From NCBI GenBank assembly GCA_052117325.1, contig JBQKJJ010000001.1: DNA of 64,000 nucleotides; one strand, 5' to 3'. The notes beneath the pieces were generated by a model. The model saw only the letters and a list, made by a program, of their open reading frames with translations, was not told the origin of the DNA and ran no database searches. The first letter of the stretch is position 1, and every line of letters starts with the position of its first letter. The position numbers and the translations under genes are program-made. Positions 34,572 to 42,186 of this stretch are shown here, one piece after another. The DNA comes from CAG-964 sp902789345 (GTDB lineage Bacteria > Bacillota > Clostridia > Oscillospirales > Acutalibacteraceae).

Positions 34572-35689
34572 TGAGAAATAACGATGTACTGGGTATTATT
34601 TTTGGTAATAGCCACGCTGAAAGAATTCAGTCTTTAACATCACACCGAACAATGGCATCGGTACCGTTTGGCGGTAAATACAGACTGGTAGATTTTAACC
34701 TTTCAAATATGTCAAACTGCGGCATAACAGATGTAGGAATTATTGTAGATAAAAACTTTTTCTCGCTTATGGACCATGTAGGTTCAGGTAAAAGCTGGGA
34801 TTTGTCAAGAAAAAACGGCGGCGTTCACCTGCTTCCGCCATTTATTCAGTCAGGCGAGGCTTCGGGAGATACAGTTATTGAAAAGCTGTATTCAATAAGA
34901 AGATTTTTAAATGACGCTACCGATGAATATGTGCTTTTGGCAGACTGCGACCTGGTTGCAAATGTTAATTACAGCGATATGATTCAGCAGCACATTGATA
35001 AAAACGCCGATGTTACCGTTTTGTACATAAACGGTTTAAACAGTGAAAGCAGACAAGACTCCGTAACCTTTACTACAGATACCGACGAGCGTATTGTAGA
35101 GTTTTTGGTAGAGCCGCGGGCAAAGGCAGAGTGTAACATAGCCGCAGGAGCTATACTTACAAGCCGCAAGCTGCTTCTTGAAATTGTACAGGAATGTGTT
35201 AATACCAATAAGCTAAACTATGTTAGAAACATTTTCCAAAAGGATGTAAATAAATATAGATTTTACGGCTATAAGCACGAGGGCTACTATTCGCTTATAT
35301 CTTCAATAGAGGAATATTTTGAAGCCAATATGGATTTGCTGAATAGAGAAAACAGAAAAGAATTGTTTAATGTGCACAGACCTATTTATACCAAGGTGCG
35401 TGACGATATGCCAAGCAGATACGGACTGGGCTCTTCAGTAAAAAATTCACTGGTTGCTCAAGGCTGCGTTATTGAGGGTGAAGTTGAAAACAGTATTATA
35501 TCAAAAGGCGTGCGCATAGGAAAAGGCTCAAAGGTTAAGAACTGCATAGTTATGCAGGACACAAAGATAGGCGAAAATGCAAACCTAAGCTATGTAATAT
35601 GCGACAAGGATGTAGTTATTAAGGACGGAAGAGCATTGTGCGGATATAATTCTTTCCCTATTTACATTCCTAGTGAAAAAGTGCTATAA
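34571..35689 (+). CDS. glgD: Glycogen biosynthesis protein GlgD, GlgC-like subunit
   Basis: GlgD is the partner of GlgC in Firmicutes ADP-glucose pyrophosphorylase and usually raises its activity rather than catalysing. The 372-residue product keeps PFGGKYRLVDF and the C-terminal beta-helix, but the GlgC nucleotide loop is replaced by IIFGNSHAERIQSL and the DHIYKMDY segment by DCDLVANVNYSDM, as expected for a non-catalytic subunit. The ATG shares its A with the glgC stop. The next gene, glgA, follows after 50 bp. Confidence 0.95.
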   Translation: MRNNDVLGIIFGNSHAERIQSLTSHRTMASVPFGGKYRLVDFNLSNMSNCGITDVGIIVDKNFFSLMDHVGSGKSWDLSRKNGGVHLLPPFIQSGEASGDTVIEKLYSIRRFLNDATDEYVLLADCDLVANVNYSDMIQQHIDKNADVTVLYINGLNSESRQDSVTFTTDTDERIVEFLVEPRAKAECNIAAGAILTSRKLLLEIVQECVNTNKLNYVRNIFQKDVNKYRFYGYKHEGYYSLISSIEEYFEANMDLLNRENRKELFNVHRPIYTKVRDDMPSRYGLGSSVKNSLVAQGCVIEGEVENSIISKGVRIGKGSKVKNCIVMQDTKIGENANLSYVICDKDVVIKDGRALCGYNSFPIYIPSEKVL

Positions 35690-35739
35690 TCTGTATGGAT
35701 ATATGAAATTTATTGAAAATATATGGAGGTAATTTCACA

Positions 35740-37170
35740 ATGAGAATTCTTTATTGTACCAGTGAAGCTAACCCTTATGCAGGTTCAGGCGGTTTAGCAG
35801 ATGTTGCGGCATCGTTGCCAAAAACACTGCGCCAGCGTGGAATAGACTGCAGAGTGGTTATGCCGCTGTATGGTACTATACCACAATATTTAAGGGACGG
35901 TATGCACTACATAACCAATTTTACAGTTCCTACTGCATGGAGAAGACAGTACTGCGGTATTTTCTGGGCAGAATATGACGGTGTAACCTTTTACTTTATA
36001 GATAACGAGTATTACTTTAAAAGAAGTGGCTTGTACGGCTTTTATGATGATGCAGAGCGTTTTTCATTCTTTTCAAGAGCAATTCTTGAGATGCTGCCGT
36101 ATATAGATTTCCACCCGGATCTAATTCATACAAACGACTGGCAGACAGCTCTTGTACCTACCTACTACTACTTCTTCTATTCAAAAAATCCTTGGTACTA
36201 CAACATTAAAAGTCTTTATACTATTCACAACATACAGTACCAGGGTATGTACGGTTGGGAAGTAAACACAGAGTGCGTGGGTATTCCTGAAGACTGTACA
36301 AAAATGTTGGAAATGGACGGTAAGCTGAATATGTCAAAGGGTGCTATCGAAACTTCTACAAGAGTTTCTACAGTTAGCCCGTCTTATGCAAAAGAAATTC
36401 TTGACCCTTGGTTTGCCTGCGGTCTGGATCAAATCTTAAAGCATAGAGCATATAAGCTGTGCGGTATACTAAATGGTATAGACAACGACAGCTACAACCC
36501 TGCAACCGACTTCCATATGTATGCAAACTATACTCCTGAGTACCCACAGGGTAAAGAGGAGTGTAAGCGTAAGCTTCAGGAAAGACTTTGCCTTGCACAA
36601 AGAGGCGACATACCGCTTATTGCTATGGTTACCCGTCTTGTTAGTCACAAGGGACTTGACCTTGTTCGTGGCGGTATTGAGCACATTTTGGATAACTACG
36701 ATGTTCAGTTTGTTGTGCTTGGTTCCGGTGACAAGGAATATGAGGATTATTTCTGGTATCTACAGAACAAGTACCCGGGCAGAGTTTGCTTCTGCCACGG
36801 TTATGTGCCTGAGCTTGCTCGTAAAATCTATGCAGGCTCCGATATTTTCTTAATGCCGTCAAAGAGCGAGCCTTGCGGACTTTCTCAGATGATAGCTTTA
36901 AGATACGGCAGTATTCCTGTTGTTCGTGAGGTAGGCGGACTTAGAGATTCTATCCACGACAGTCAGGACGGTTACGGCAACGGCTTTACCTTTAGAAATT
37001 ATGATATTCTTGATATGAACAACGCTTTGCAGAGAGCTATTGGCGGTTACTGGAACCGCGACGGTTGGCGTGCCCTTGTTTACAGAGCAATGACAAGCGA
37101 CAACTCTTGGGCTCGTTCAGCAGGTGACTATATTAATGTATATCAGGATACTATAGACAACTGGAATTAA
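35740..37170 (+). CDS. glgA: Glycogen synthase (GT5)
   Basis: It transfers glucose from ADP-glucose to the non-reducing end of glycogen. The 476 residues form a GT-B fold. The N-terminal motif reads AGSGGLADVAASLPK (12-26); where many glycogen synthases have K-x-G-G-L, glycine replaces the lysine. The C-terminal ADP-binding part has PSKSEPCGLSQMIALRYG, with the conserved glutamate, and GLRDSI. GGAGG at 35725-35729 fixes the start at 35740. It is the last gene of the operon and ends at a strong terminator. Confidence 0.95.
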   Translation: MRILYCTSEANPYAGSGGLADVAASLPKTLRQRGIDCRVVMPLYGTIPQYLRDGMHYITNFTVPTAWRRQYCGIFWAEYDGVTFYFIDNEYYFKRSGLYGFYDDAERFSFFSRAILEMLPYIDFHPDLIHTNDWQTALVPTYYYFFYSKNPWYYNIKSLYTIHNIQYQGMYGWEVNTECVGIPEDCTKMLEMDGKLNMSKGAIETSTRVSTVSPSYAKEILDPWFACGLDQILKHRAYKLCGILNGIDNDSYNPATDFHMYANYTPEYPQGKEECKRKLQERLCLAQRGDIPLIAMVTRLVSHKGLDLVRGGIEHILDNYDVQFVVLGSGDKEYEDYFWYLQNKYPGRVCFCHGYVPELARKIYAGSDIFLMPSKSEPCGLSQMIALRYGSIPVVREVGGLRDSIHDSQDGYGNGFTFRNYDILDMNNALQRAIGGYWNRDGWRALVYRAMTSDNSWARSAGDYINVYQDTIDNWN

Positions 37171-37196
37171 ATAACAACCTGTAATAAAATTAAAAT

Positions 37197-37246
37197 CGGG
37201 CAAACACTGAGCTTATATAAGCCTTTGTGTTTGCCCGTAGTTTTTA
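37197..37246 (+). terminator. Terminator of the glycogen operon
   Basis: CGGGCAAACAC (37197-37207) pairs perfectly with GTGTTTGCCCG (37227-37237), then TAGTTTTTATTT. A second hairpin at 37252-37280 (GTAAAC with GTTTAC and a GC-rich core) may serve the leftward gene that ends at 37305. Confidence 0.88.
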
Positions 37247-37304
37247 TTTCTGTAAACGGCGGTTATGCCGGCTGTTTACCGGTACTTGCACATTAAATAA
37301 TATT

Positions 37305-37811
37305 TTATTCAATTAAGGAAAGGTACAGCTGTACAAGCTGTGTTCCGCTGTTTTCGTCAAGCTTAAAGTTTACATAGGTTTTGTCTTTTTCTATGTATAT
37401 TACGCCGTCAACTATTGTTCTTGTTGAAATACTGTAAAGCTCCTTGCCGTCTTTGTCATAGGTTTTTATATTTATAGTGCCCGCTTTGTCACCTGAGTCG
37501 GAATCAACCTTGCCGGAGTTAATTACACCTTTAAATATGGCGATATTATCACTTTTGCTGTTAAAAATCTTTTCTCCGTTGTGAATTCTCGACAGCTTTG
37601 CAACCTTATCTGCGTCTACAACATCTTTAAGCTTAGATGGTTTTACTTGCTTGTAGCTGCTGTAGTCCTTTCCGTCGTCAAGTGTTTCTGTTGCTTTAGT
37701 TTGCTGTGTGCTTTCAGTAGGTGTGGTGTTGCTGTTTGTACTACATGAGCAGCCGGCTAATGTCAGCATTGCCACCAACACGCATACAGCTGTTGTTATT
37801 GCCTTTTTCAT
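37305..37811 (-). CDS. Lipoprotein of unknown function
   Basis: The 168-residue product has a lipoprotein signal peptide (hydrophobic 6-18, LTLAGC lipobox, cysteine at 21), then a Thr/Ser/Gln-rich spacer (22-45) and a small domain (about 50-168) rich in predicted beta strands that contains repeated Asp-Lys turns (SDSGDKAGTINIKTYDKDGKE). I do not recognise a family. It is lipid-anchored outside the membrane. GAGGT lies before the ATG. It is divergent from the gene at 37971 and convergent with glgA. Confidence 0.8.
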   Translation of the reverse strand: MKKAITTAVCVLVAMLTLAGCSCSTNSNTTPTESTQQTKATETLDDGKDYSSYKQVKPSKLKDVVDADKVAKLSRIHNGEKIFNSKSDNIAIFKGVINSGKVDSDSGDKAGTINIKTYDKDGKELYSISTRTIVDGVIYIEKDKTYVNFKLDENSGTQLVQLYLSLIE

Positions 37812-37846
37812 AATGCTACCTCTTTTTCATTAATAAGCTGTGTTTA

Positions 37847-37874
37847 ATTATACCATATAAATGCTGTCTGACAA
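37847..37874 (-). promoter_or_regulatory. Promoter of the lipoprotein gene
   Basis: On the minus strand TTGTCA (37874-37869), 16 bp, TATAAT (37852-37847). Confidence 0.65.
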
Positions 37875-37926
37875 AGTAAAATTTTTATTTTTGCGGTTTA
37901 TTTGCCTATTTATTAGTGCCTGTTGT

Positions 37927-37955
37927 TTGAATATTAATATAATAAATGATAAAAT
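37927..37955 (+). promoter_or_regulatory. Promoter of sce7726-like gene, very short leader
   Basis: TTGAAT (37927-37932), 17 bp, TAAAAT (37950-37955). Initiation near 37962 falls on the GGGTGAT ribosome binding site, about nine bases before the ATG. Confidence 0.55.
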
Positions 37956-37970
37956 ATTGTGGGTGATATT

Positions 37971-38522
37971 ATGAACGACAAGGAAATGCGTGAACCGCTG
38001 TTTAGTTACCTTGAGAATACACAGGAAAAGCTGCGTATTTTTGAAGAGCTTGCCATAAGAAAATCTATAGCCGATGTTGTGGTGGTAAAGGAAAATACAT
38101 TAACGGGAATTGAAATAAAAAGTGACCGTGACACTTACACAAGACTTGCAACACAAATAAAGGATTATGACCATTTTTTTGATTACAACTATATAGCTGT
38201 GGGAAAAAGCCACATAAAGCAGGTTCACAAACATATACCGCCTAAATGGGGAATCCTCTGTATATACAATAGTAACGGCGACATTGTTGTAGAGGAAGTA
38301 AGAAAGCCTCAACCAAACACCCATACAAAGGTTAAGTACCAAATTAAATTGCTGTGGAGGCTGGAGCTTAACAACATACTGGCAAAAAATAATCTTCCAA
38401 AATATAAGCAGAAAAGCAAGCTGTTTGTAAAACAAAAAATACTTGAAAAGCTGCCGGAAGATGTACTAAAGCAAAACCTGTGTTACGAGCTTTTTGAGCG
38501 TGACTACACTCTGCTTTATTAA
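37971..38522 (+). CDS. sce7726-family protein, PD-(D/E)XK nuclease-like
   Basis: The 183-residue protein matches the sce7726 family of small, often laterally moving proteins. IADVVVVKENTLTGIEIKSDRDTY (about 34-57) fits the D...E-x-K core of restriction-like nucleases, and no membrane segment or signal peptide is seen. Its function is not established; a role in DNA metabolism or defence is an inference from the core. An in-frame GTG at 37959 lies upstream of the predicted transcription start, so the ATG at 37971 is preferred. It stands alone. Confidence 0.75.
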   Translation: MNDKEMREPLFSYLENTQEKLRIFEELAIRKSIADVVVVKENTLTGIEIKSDRDTYTRLATQIKDYDHFFDYNYIAVGKSHIKQVHKHIPPKWGILCIYNSNGDIVVEEVRKPQPNTHTKVKYQIKLLWRLELNNILAKNNLPKYKQKSKLFVKQKILEKLPEDVLKQNLCYELFERDYTLLY

Positions 38523-38545
38523 CTGTGCCGTCTGTATAAAAATAA

Positions 38546-38578
38546 TTGTTTACCTTAGTTTACCAATAGTGTTGACAA
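38546..38578 (+). promoter_or_regulatory. BirA-like operator 1 of bioY
   Basis: TTGTTTACC (38546-38554), 15 bp, TGTTGACAA (38570-38578). This matches the biotin-repressor pattern of two inverted WTGTNAACC halves, with one mismatch in each half. The right half overlaps the -35 element. Confidence 0.55.
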
Positions 38579-38600
38579 TTTGGTAAATCAAGCTTATAAT
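38572..38600 (+). promoter_or_regulatory. Promoter of bioY
   Basis: TTGACA (38572-38577), 17 bp, TATAAT (38595-38600): both hexamers are consensus. Confidence 0.85.
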
Positions 38601-38635
38601 ATTGTCAACCGATTAATAAATTTAAGTTGACAATA
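38600..38635 (+). promoter_or_regulatory. BirA-like operator 2 of bioY
   Basis: TATTGTCAAC (38600-38609) and GTTGACAATA (38626-38635) are a perfect 10-bp inverted repeat. Read as BirA halves it is TTGTCAACC, 14 bp, AGTTGACAA. It covers the transcription start region. Confidence 0.65.
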
Positions 38636-38648
38636 GGAGGACTTGTTA

Positions 38649-39212
38649 ATGAACAACTCAGAAACAAATAATAAGGGAAAGCTAAACATACGCAGCGGTT
38701 TGCTTGATATTGTGTTTACAGCAATGTTTGTGGCAATTATTACCGTGTGTGCACAAATTCAAATACCTATAGGCCCTGTACCGTTCACATTGCAGACTTT
38801 GGGAGTATTTGCTGCGGCAGGTTTGCTGGGTTGGAAGTGTGGTACTGTAGCCATACTTGTTTATGTGCTGCTGGGACTTGTAGGAGTACCTGTTTTTGCA
38901 GGCCTTTCAGGGGGAATTTCCTGTATTGTAGGCCCTACAGGAGGATACATTATAGGTTTTATTTTTACAGCCTTTATAGTAGGTATTATGTGTGACAAGC
39001 TGGGCAGAAAGCTGTGGGTGGCTATAGTTTCTATGATTATCGGTCTTGCTGTATGTTATGCATTTGGCACAGTTTGGTTCTGCGTGTCAACCTCAACAGG
39101 TGTTGTAGACGCTCTTTTAATATGCGTAGTACCGTTTTTGATTGCAGACGCAGTGAAAATTGCTGTAGCTTCTTTATTGGTAAATAACCTTGACAGAGTT
39201 ATTAAATTATAA
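38649..39212 (+). CDS. bioY: Biotin transporter substrate-binding component BioY
   Basis: BioY is the integral-membrane S component that binds biotin for ECF-type uptake. The 187-residue product has six hydrophobic helices and the family patterns IPIGPVPFTLQTLGV and GLVGVPVFAGLSGG, then GPTGGYIIGF. GGAGG at 38636-38640 supports the ATG at 38649; an in-frame TTG at 38643 is an alternative. Two BirA-like operators and the absence of biotin synthesis genes nearby suggest biotin-repressed import. The energising EcfAAT genes are not in the window. Confidence 0.95.
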   Translation: MNNSETNNKGKLNIRSGLLDIVFTAMFVAIITVCAQIQIPIGPVPFTLQTLGVFAAAGLLGWKCGTVAILVYVLLGLVGVPVFAGLSGGISCIVGPTGGYIIGFIFTAFIVGIMCDKLGRKLWVAIVSMIIGLAVCYAFGTVWFCVSTSTGVVDALLICVVPFLIADAVKIAVASLLVNNLDRVIKL

Positions 39213-39597
39213 GCTTCGTCCCCACCACAGCCTTTGTATTCAGTATTTTGTAGGCAAGGGGTATAGCAGTACCTTTGTAAAAGAAATGCAAAGAATTATT
39301 ACATGGCTGGAGCAAAATAATCCAATGTTGACGCTTACAGAAAGCTGTGATATGGTTTGCGGCAACTGCCCAAATAAAAAGTGTGGGCGGTGTATAACAC
39401 ACTGCAAGGTTAATGAATTTGATACAGCTTGCTTAAAAGAATATAATCTCTCCTTTGGTAGTACTGCAAGCTGGGAACGCTTAAAACAGCTTGCCTTTGA
39501 TGAAATAATAAACAAAGGCTTGCTTAGCGAGGTTTGCAGTGGCTGCCAGTGGAAATGTTGGGAACAGGAAAGCGTTAATTTAACCGACCAAGGCTAA
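39190..39597 (+). CDS. DUF1284-family protein
   Basis: The 135-residue product matches DUF1284: KLRPHHSLCIQYFVGKGYS at the start, GNCPNKKCGRCITHC in the middle and CSGCQWKCWE at the end, a set of His and Cys residues that suggests bound metal, perhaps iron-sulphur or zinc. The gene starts inside bioY, overlapping it by 23 bases; a TTG at 39190 is the only reasonable start that keeps the conserved N-terminus. No ribosome binding site is obvious, so translation is probably coupled to bioY. Function is unknown; the overlap hints at a link to biotin or metal handling, but that is inference. Confidence 0.75.
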   Translation: MTELLNYKLRPHHSLCIQYFVGKGYSSTFVKEMQRIITWLEQNNPMLTLTESCDMVCGNCPNKKCGRCITHCKVNEFDTACLKEYNLSFGSTASWERLKQLAFDEIINKGLLSEVCSGCQWKCWEQESVNLTDQG

Positions 39598-39645
39598 AAG
39601 CAGCTTATAAATGGCTGTACTGATTTTTTATATTGTTTAATTGGC

Positions 39646-39694
39646 AAAACCCTAAGACTCATTTTTAATGTGAGCTTTGGGGTTTTGCTTTTTT
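39646..39694 (+). terminator. Terminator of bioY operon
   Basis: AAAACCC (39646-39652) pairs with GGGTTTT (39680-39686), with partial inner pairing, followed by GCTTTTTTG. Confidence 0.75.
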
Positions 39695-39737
39695 GTGAAG
39701 TATACCGGGAATGAAACATAAAAAATCAACGGTTGTA

Positions 39738-39766
39738 TTGCAATTAGCTGTAAATTTTTGTATCAT
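39738..39766 (+). promoter_or_regulatory. Promoter of the DRTGG gene run
   Basis: TTGCAA (39738-39743), 17 bp, TATCAT (39761-39766), giving a leader of about 90 nt. Confidence 0.6.
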
Positions 39767-39862
39767 AAATACAGATACTTTTGCATTGTAATAACCGGTC
39801 TTACAGAAAATAAGAATGGTTGTGAAGGTGTAATAATATTATTACAATGGAGATTTAGATAT

Positions 39863-40192
39863 ATGACAGTTACAGCCCTAATTGAAAAATTATCTTTAAA
39901 AACCGCATACCCTCTGGAGCCAAGCGAAAAACAGGTTACAGGCTGTTATGCAGGCGATTTGCTAAGCAATGTAATAAAAAAGGCTAAGCGGGGCAATGTG
40001 TGGCTTACCGTAATAAATAACCCAAACACCGTGGCTGTAGCTATGCTTAGAGGATTAAGCTGTGTTATTATGTGCGACGGCTCAAAACCTACAGAGCAGG
40101 CAATAAAGGACGCCGCCCAAAAGGGAATACCTATTTTATTAAGCGGCAAGTCTGTGTATGAAACAGCAGTTGATATAAGCAGGGTGATATAA
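39863..40192 (+). CDS. DRTGG-domain protein
   Basis: The 109-residue protein is a single DRTGG domain, known from phosphotransacetylases and from small proteins encoded with iron-only hydrogenase genes in Clostridia. GCYAGDLLSNVIKKAKRGNVWLT and PNTVAVAMLRGLSCVIM are the conserved parts. The function of stand-alone DRTGG proteins is not established; ligand binding and regulation are proposed. GGAG precedes the ATG at 39863. Its stop overlaps the next gene (TAATG), an ATPase that often accompanies it, but the hydrogenase genes usually found nearby are absent here. Confidence 0.82.
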   Translation: MTVTALIEKLSLKTAYPLEPSEKQVTGCYAGDLLSNVIKKAKRGNVWLTVINNPNTVAVAMLRGLSCVIMCDGSKPTEQAIKDAAQKGIPILLSGKSVYETAVDISRVI

Positions 40193-40647
40193 TGCAGGAT
40201 ATTAAAGATTGTATTTTGGAGCTTGTTAAAAACTCAATAGAAGCAGGCAGTACATTTATAAAAATAACCGTGTTTCAGCGGGATGCCTGCCGTTTAATTA
40301 TGCAGGTAGAAGACAATGGCTGTGGTATGACTTTGCAGGACTGTCAAAATTGTGAAAATCCCTTTTATTCTACAAAGGGCAAAGAGATTGGTATGGGGAT
40401 TCCCCTTGTAAAGGAGCTGGCACTGCGCACCGGCGGTGACTTTGCAGTTGAAAGCAACGACAAGGGTGCAACGGTTTCGGCACTGTTTAAGCCCTACAGT
40501 ATTAATATGATTCCCATTGGCGACCTGTATAGTGCAACGCTGAATTTAATAAAATCCCACAGTGATATTAGGTTTGTTTTATGCCAAAAAACAGGCAGTA
40601 GAAATATTACAATAGATTCAGGCTTTTTAAAACCACAGGTGGAATAA
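40192..40647 (+). CDS. GHKL-type ATP-binding protein
   Basis: The 151-residue protein has a histidine-kinase-like ATPase fold without a dimerisation or sensor domain. The N box is ILELVKNSIEAG, the G1 box VEDNGCGM and the G2 box GIGMGIPLVKELALRTGG-like (KGKEIGMGIPLVKEL). It resembles the small ATPases encoded next to DRTGG proteins in Clostridia. It may act as an anti-sigma-type kinase or a chaperone-like regulator; unknown. Coupled to the DRTGG gene by a one-base overlap and followed after one base by the YdcF-like gene. Confidence 0.8.
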   Translation: MQDIKDCILELVKNSIEAGSTFIKITVFQRDACRLIMQVEDNGCGMTLQDCQNCENPFYSTKGKEIGMGIPLVKELALRTGGDFAVESNDKGATVSALFKPYSINMIPIGDLYSATLNLIKSHSDIRFVLCQKTGSRNITIDSGFLKPQVE

Positions 40648-40648
40648 T

Positions 40649-41209
40649 ATGGTAGTTTTTGAAGTGTTAATTATACTGTTTGCGGTGTATGCCTTAATTT
40701 TAACAGCCGCTATGATATTTTTTGCATTAAGAAAACCAAAAGTCGGCAGTGTTACTGTGCTTGTACTGGGCTGTAAAGTTAAGGGAAATGTACCAAGCCA
40801 AAGCCTAAAGCGGCGCTTAGAAAGGGCGTTTAAATATTTAAACGAAAATCCTAACACGGTGTGTATTGTTTCTGGGGGTAAGGGAAGCGACGAAAGTATT
40901 TCCGAAGCCCAATGTATGAAAAGCTACCTTATAAACAAGGGCATTTTGTCTGAAAGAATTATTAAAGAAGACCGTTCTGTAAATACACGGGAGAATTTTG
41001 TTAATTCCTATGAAATTGTGTGCAGTCGGGGGCTTTGCAAGGATATTGTTGTGGTTACAGACTTTTACCACCAGCTAAGAGCTTATATAATAGCAAAAAA
41101 ATGCAGGATTAATATTGCAGGGGCAATAAGCAGTGTGCCGGGGGTAAAAACTCTTATTTTCCACATTGTGCGTGAGCTTGTGGCTGTGCCTGTGGAAATT
41201 TTTAAATAA
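40649..41209 (+). CDS. YdcF-family membrane protein (DUF218)
   Basis: The 186-residue protein has one N-terminal membrane helix (4-26) followed by a DUF218 domain: VLVLGCKVKGNVPSQSLKRRLERA, VSGGKGSDESISEAQCMKSYLI, and TRENFVNSYEIV with VVVTDFYHQLRA. Family members (SanA, ElyC, YdcF) are linked to envelope carbohydrate or SAM-related functions that are only partly known. AGGTGG lies close before the ATG. It is the third gene of the DRTGG run. Confidence 0.85.
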   Translation: MVVFEVLIILFAVYALILTAAMIFFALRKPKVGSVTVLVLGCKVKGNVPSQSLKRRLERAFKYLNENPNTVCIVSGGKGSDESISEAQCMKSYLINKGILSERIIKEDRSVNTRENFVNSYEIVCSRGLCKDIVVVTDFYHQLRAYIIAKKCRINIAGAISSVPGVKTLIFHIVRELVAVPVEIFK

Positions 41210-41332
41210 AAAAGCTGTACAGATTTATTGTTATGCCGTTGGTTTAAAATGGCGCAGTATTTGTGTATATTGGTTATAGCAAAAATTTGTATTTGTATGT
41301 GCTTGTTAAACTCTTTATTAAAGGAGATTTTT

Positions 41333-41884
41333 ATGTTTGAAACAAACAGGTTGCTTATTCGCCCATACAGTAAAAGCGACAAAGTGTCATTGTACAATAC
41401 CATAAGCAGATATGAAGTCTACAGAACAACCTACGGTATACCACAAAATTGTACTGTGGGCTATGCCGCAAAGTGGATAAACAGCGTGCTACAAAACGCT
41501 CGGGAAAATCGTTCATACGAGTATGCCGTTATAAAGAAACTTAACGGTGAATATATAGGAAATGTAGGTCTTATAAATGTTGATTTTGTAAGCCGCAAGT
41601 GCGACATTTCTTATTTTATACACCCAGACTTTTGGAACAAAGGGTTTGCTACCGAGGCGGCGGTTGAAATGGTAAAGTATTCCTTTAATGTTTTAGATAT
41701 GAACCGTGTAGGCGGTATGTGTATGGCAAGAAACACGGCGTCTGCCAAGGTAATGGAAAAACTGCTTATGAAAAAAGAGGGAGTTTTGCGTGACTATTTT
41801 ATAAAGGACGGTATCAAGACAGACGCGGCTGTGTACTCAATTTTAAGAAAAGAATATGATTTATTATTAGGACGCAAAGAATAG
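41333..41884 (+). CDS. GNAT-family N-acetyltransferase (RimJ/RimL-like)
   Basis: The 183-residue cytoplasmic enzyme is a GNAT acetyltransferase. TNRLLIRPYSKSD at the start and the acetyl-CoA loop FWNKGFATEAAVEM (about 103-116; R/Q-x-x-G-x-G/A replaced by NKGFA), then NRVGGMCMARNTASAKVMEK, place it in the RimJ/RimL group that modifies protein N-termini or small molecules. The substrate is unknown. AAAGGAG precedes the ATG at 41333; the frame is open upstream to 41228 without support. Confidence 0.87.
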   Translation: MFETNRLLIRPYSKSDKVSLYNTISRYEVYRTTYGIPQNCTVGYAAKWINSVLQNARENRSYEYAVIKKLNGEYIGNVGLINVDFVSRKCDISYFIHPDFWNKGFATEAAVEMVKYSFNVLDMNRVGGMCMARNTASAKVMEKLLMKKEGVLRDYFIKDGIKTDAAVYSILRKEYDLLLGRKE

Positions 41885-42186
41885 AGTTATTGACATTTTC
41901 AACATTTCGATGTTGAAAACTTCTAAAAACTTTCCGGAAAATTATGTATATGCCTATATTTAGTTATCGCAGATATTAATTACACTATATATGGACAAAA
42001 ACTGCTGATGAAAATGTTGAAAACCCTTGAGGAAAACTTTATTTTATATTTTTACAGTTATAATACGGTTTGCTGTAAATAATAGAGTTTCCATAAGAAC
42101 TGTACTTATATTGACTGTAAATAAAGTGTATGCTATGATACAAATATTGGAATTGTTATAAATTTTATAAAATACGAGGTATTATA
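41885..42186. other. Intergenic region before the DUF3592 cluster
   Basis: No gene is seen. TTTTCAACAT (41896-41905) and ATGTTGAAAA (41910-41919) form a perfect 10-bp stem with a TTCG loop. ATGTTGAAAAC occurs again near 42010, and CTGTAAATAA occurs twice near 42073 and 42115. The promoter at 42111-42139 faces the cluster. Confidence 0.55.
42111..42139 (+). promoter_or_regulatory. Promoter of the DUF3592 cluster
   Basis: TTGACT (42111-42116), 17 bp, TATGAT (42134-42139). Confidence 0.7.
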
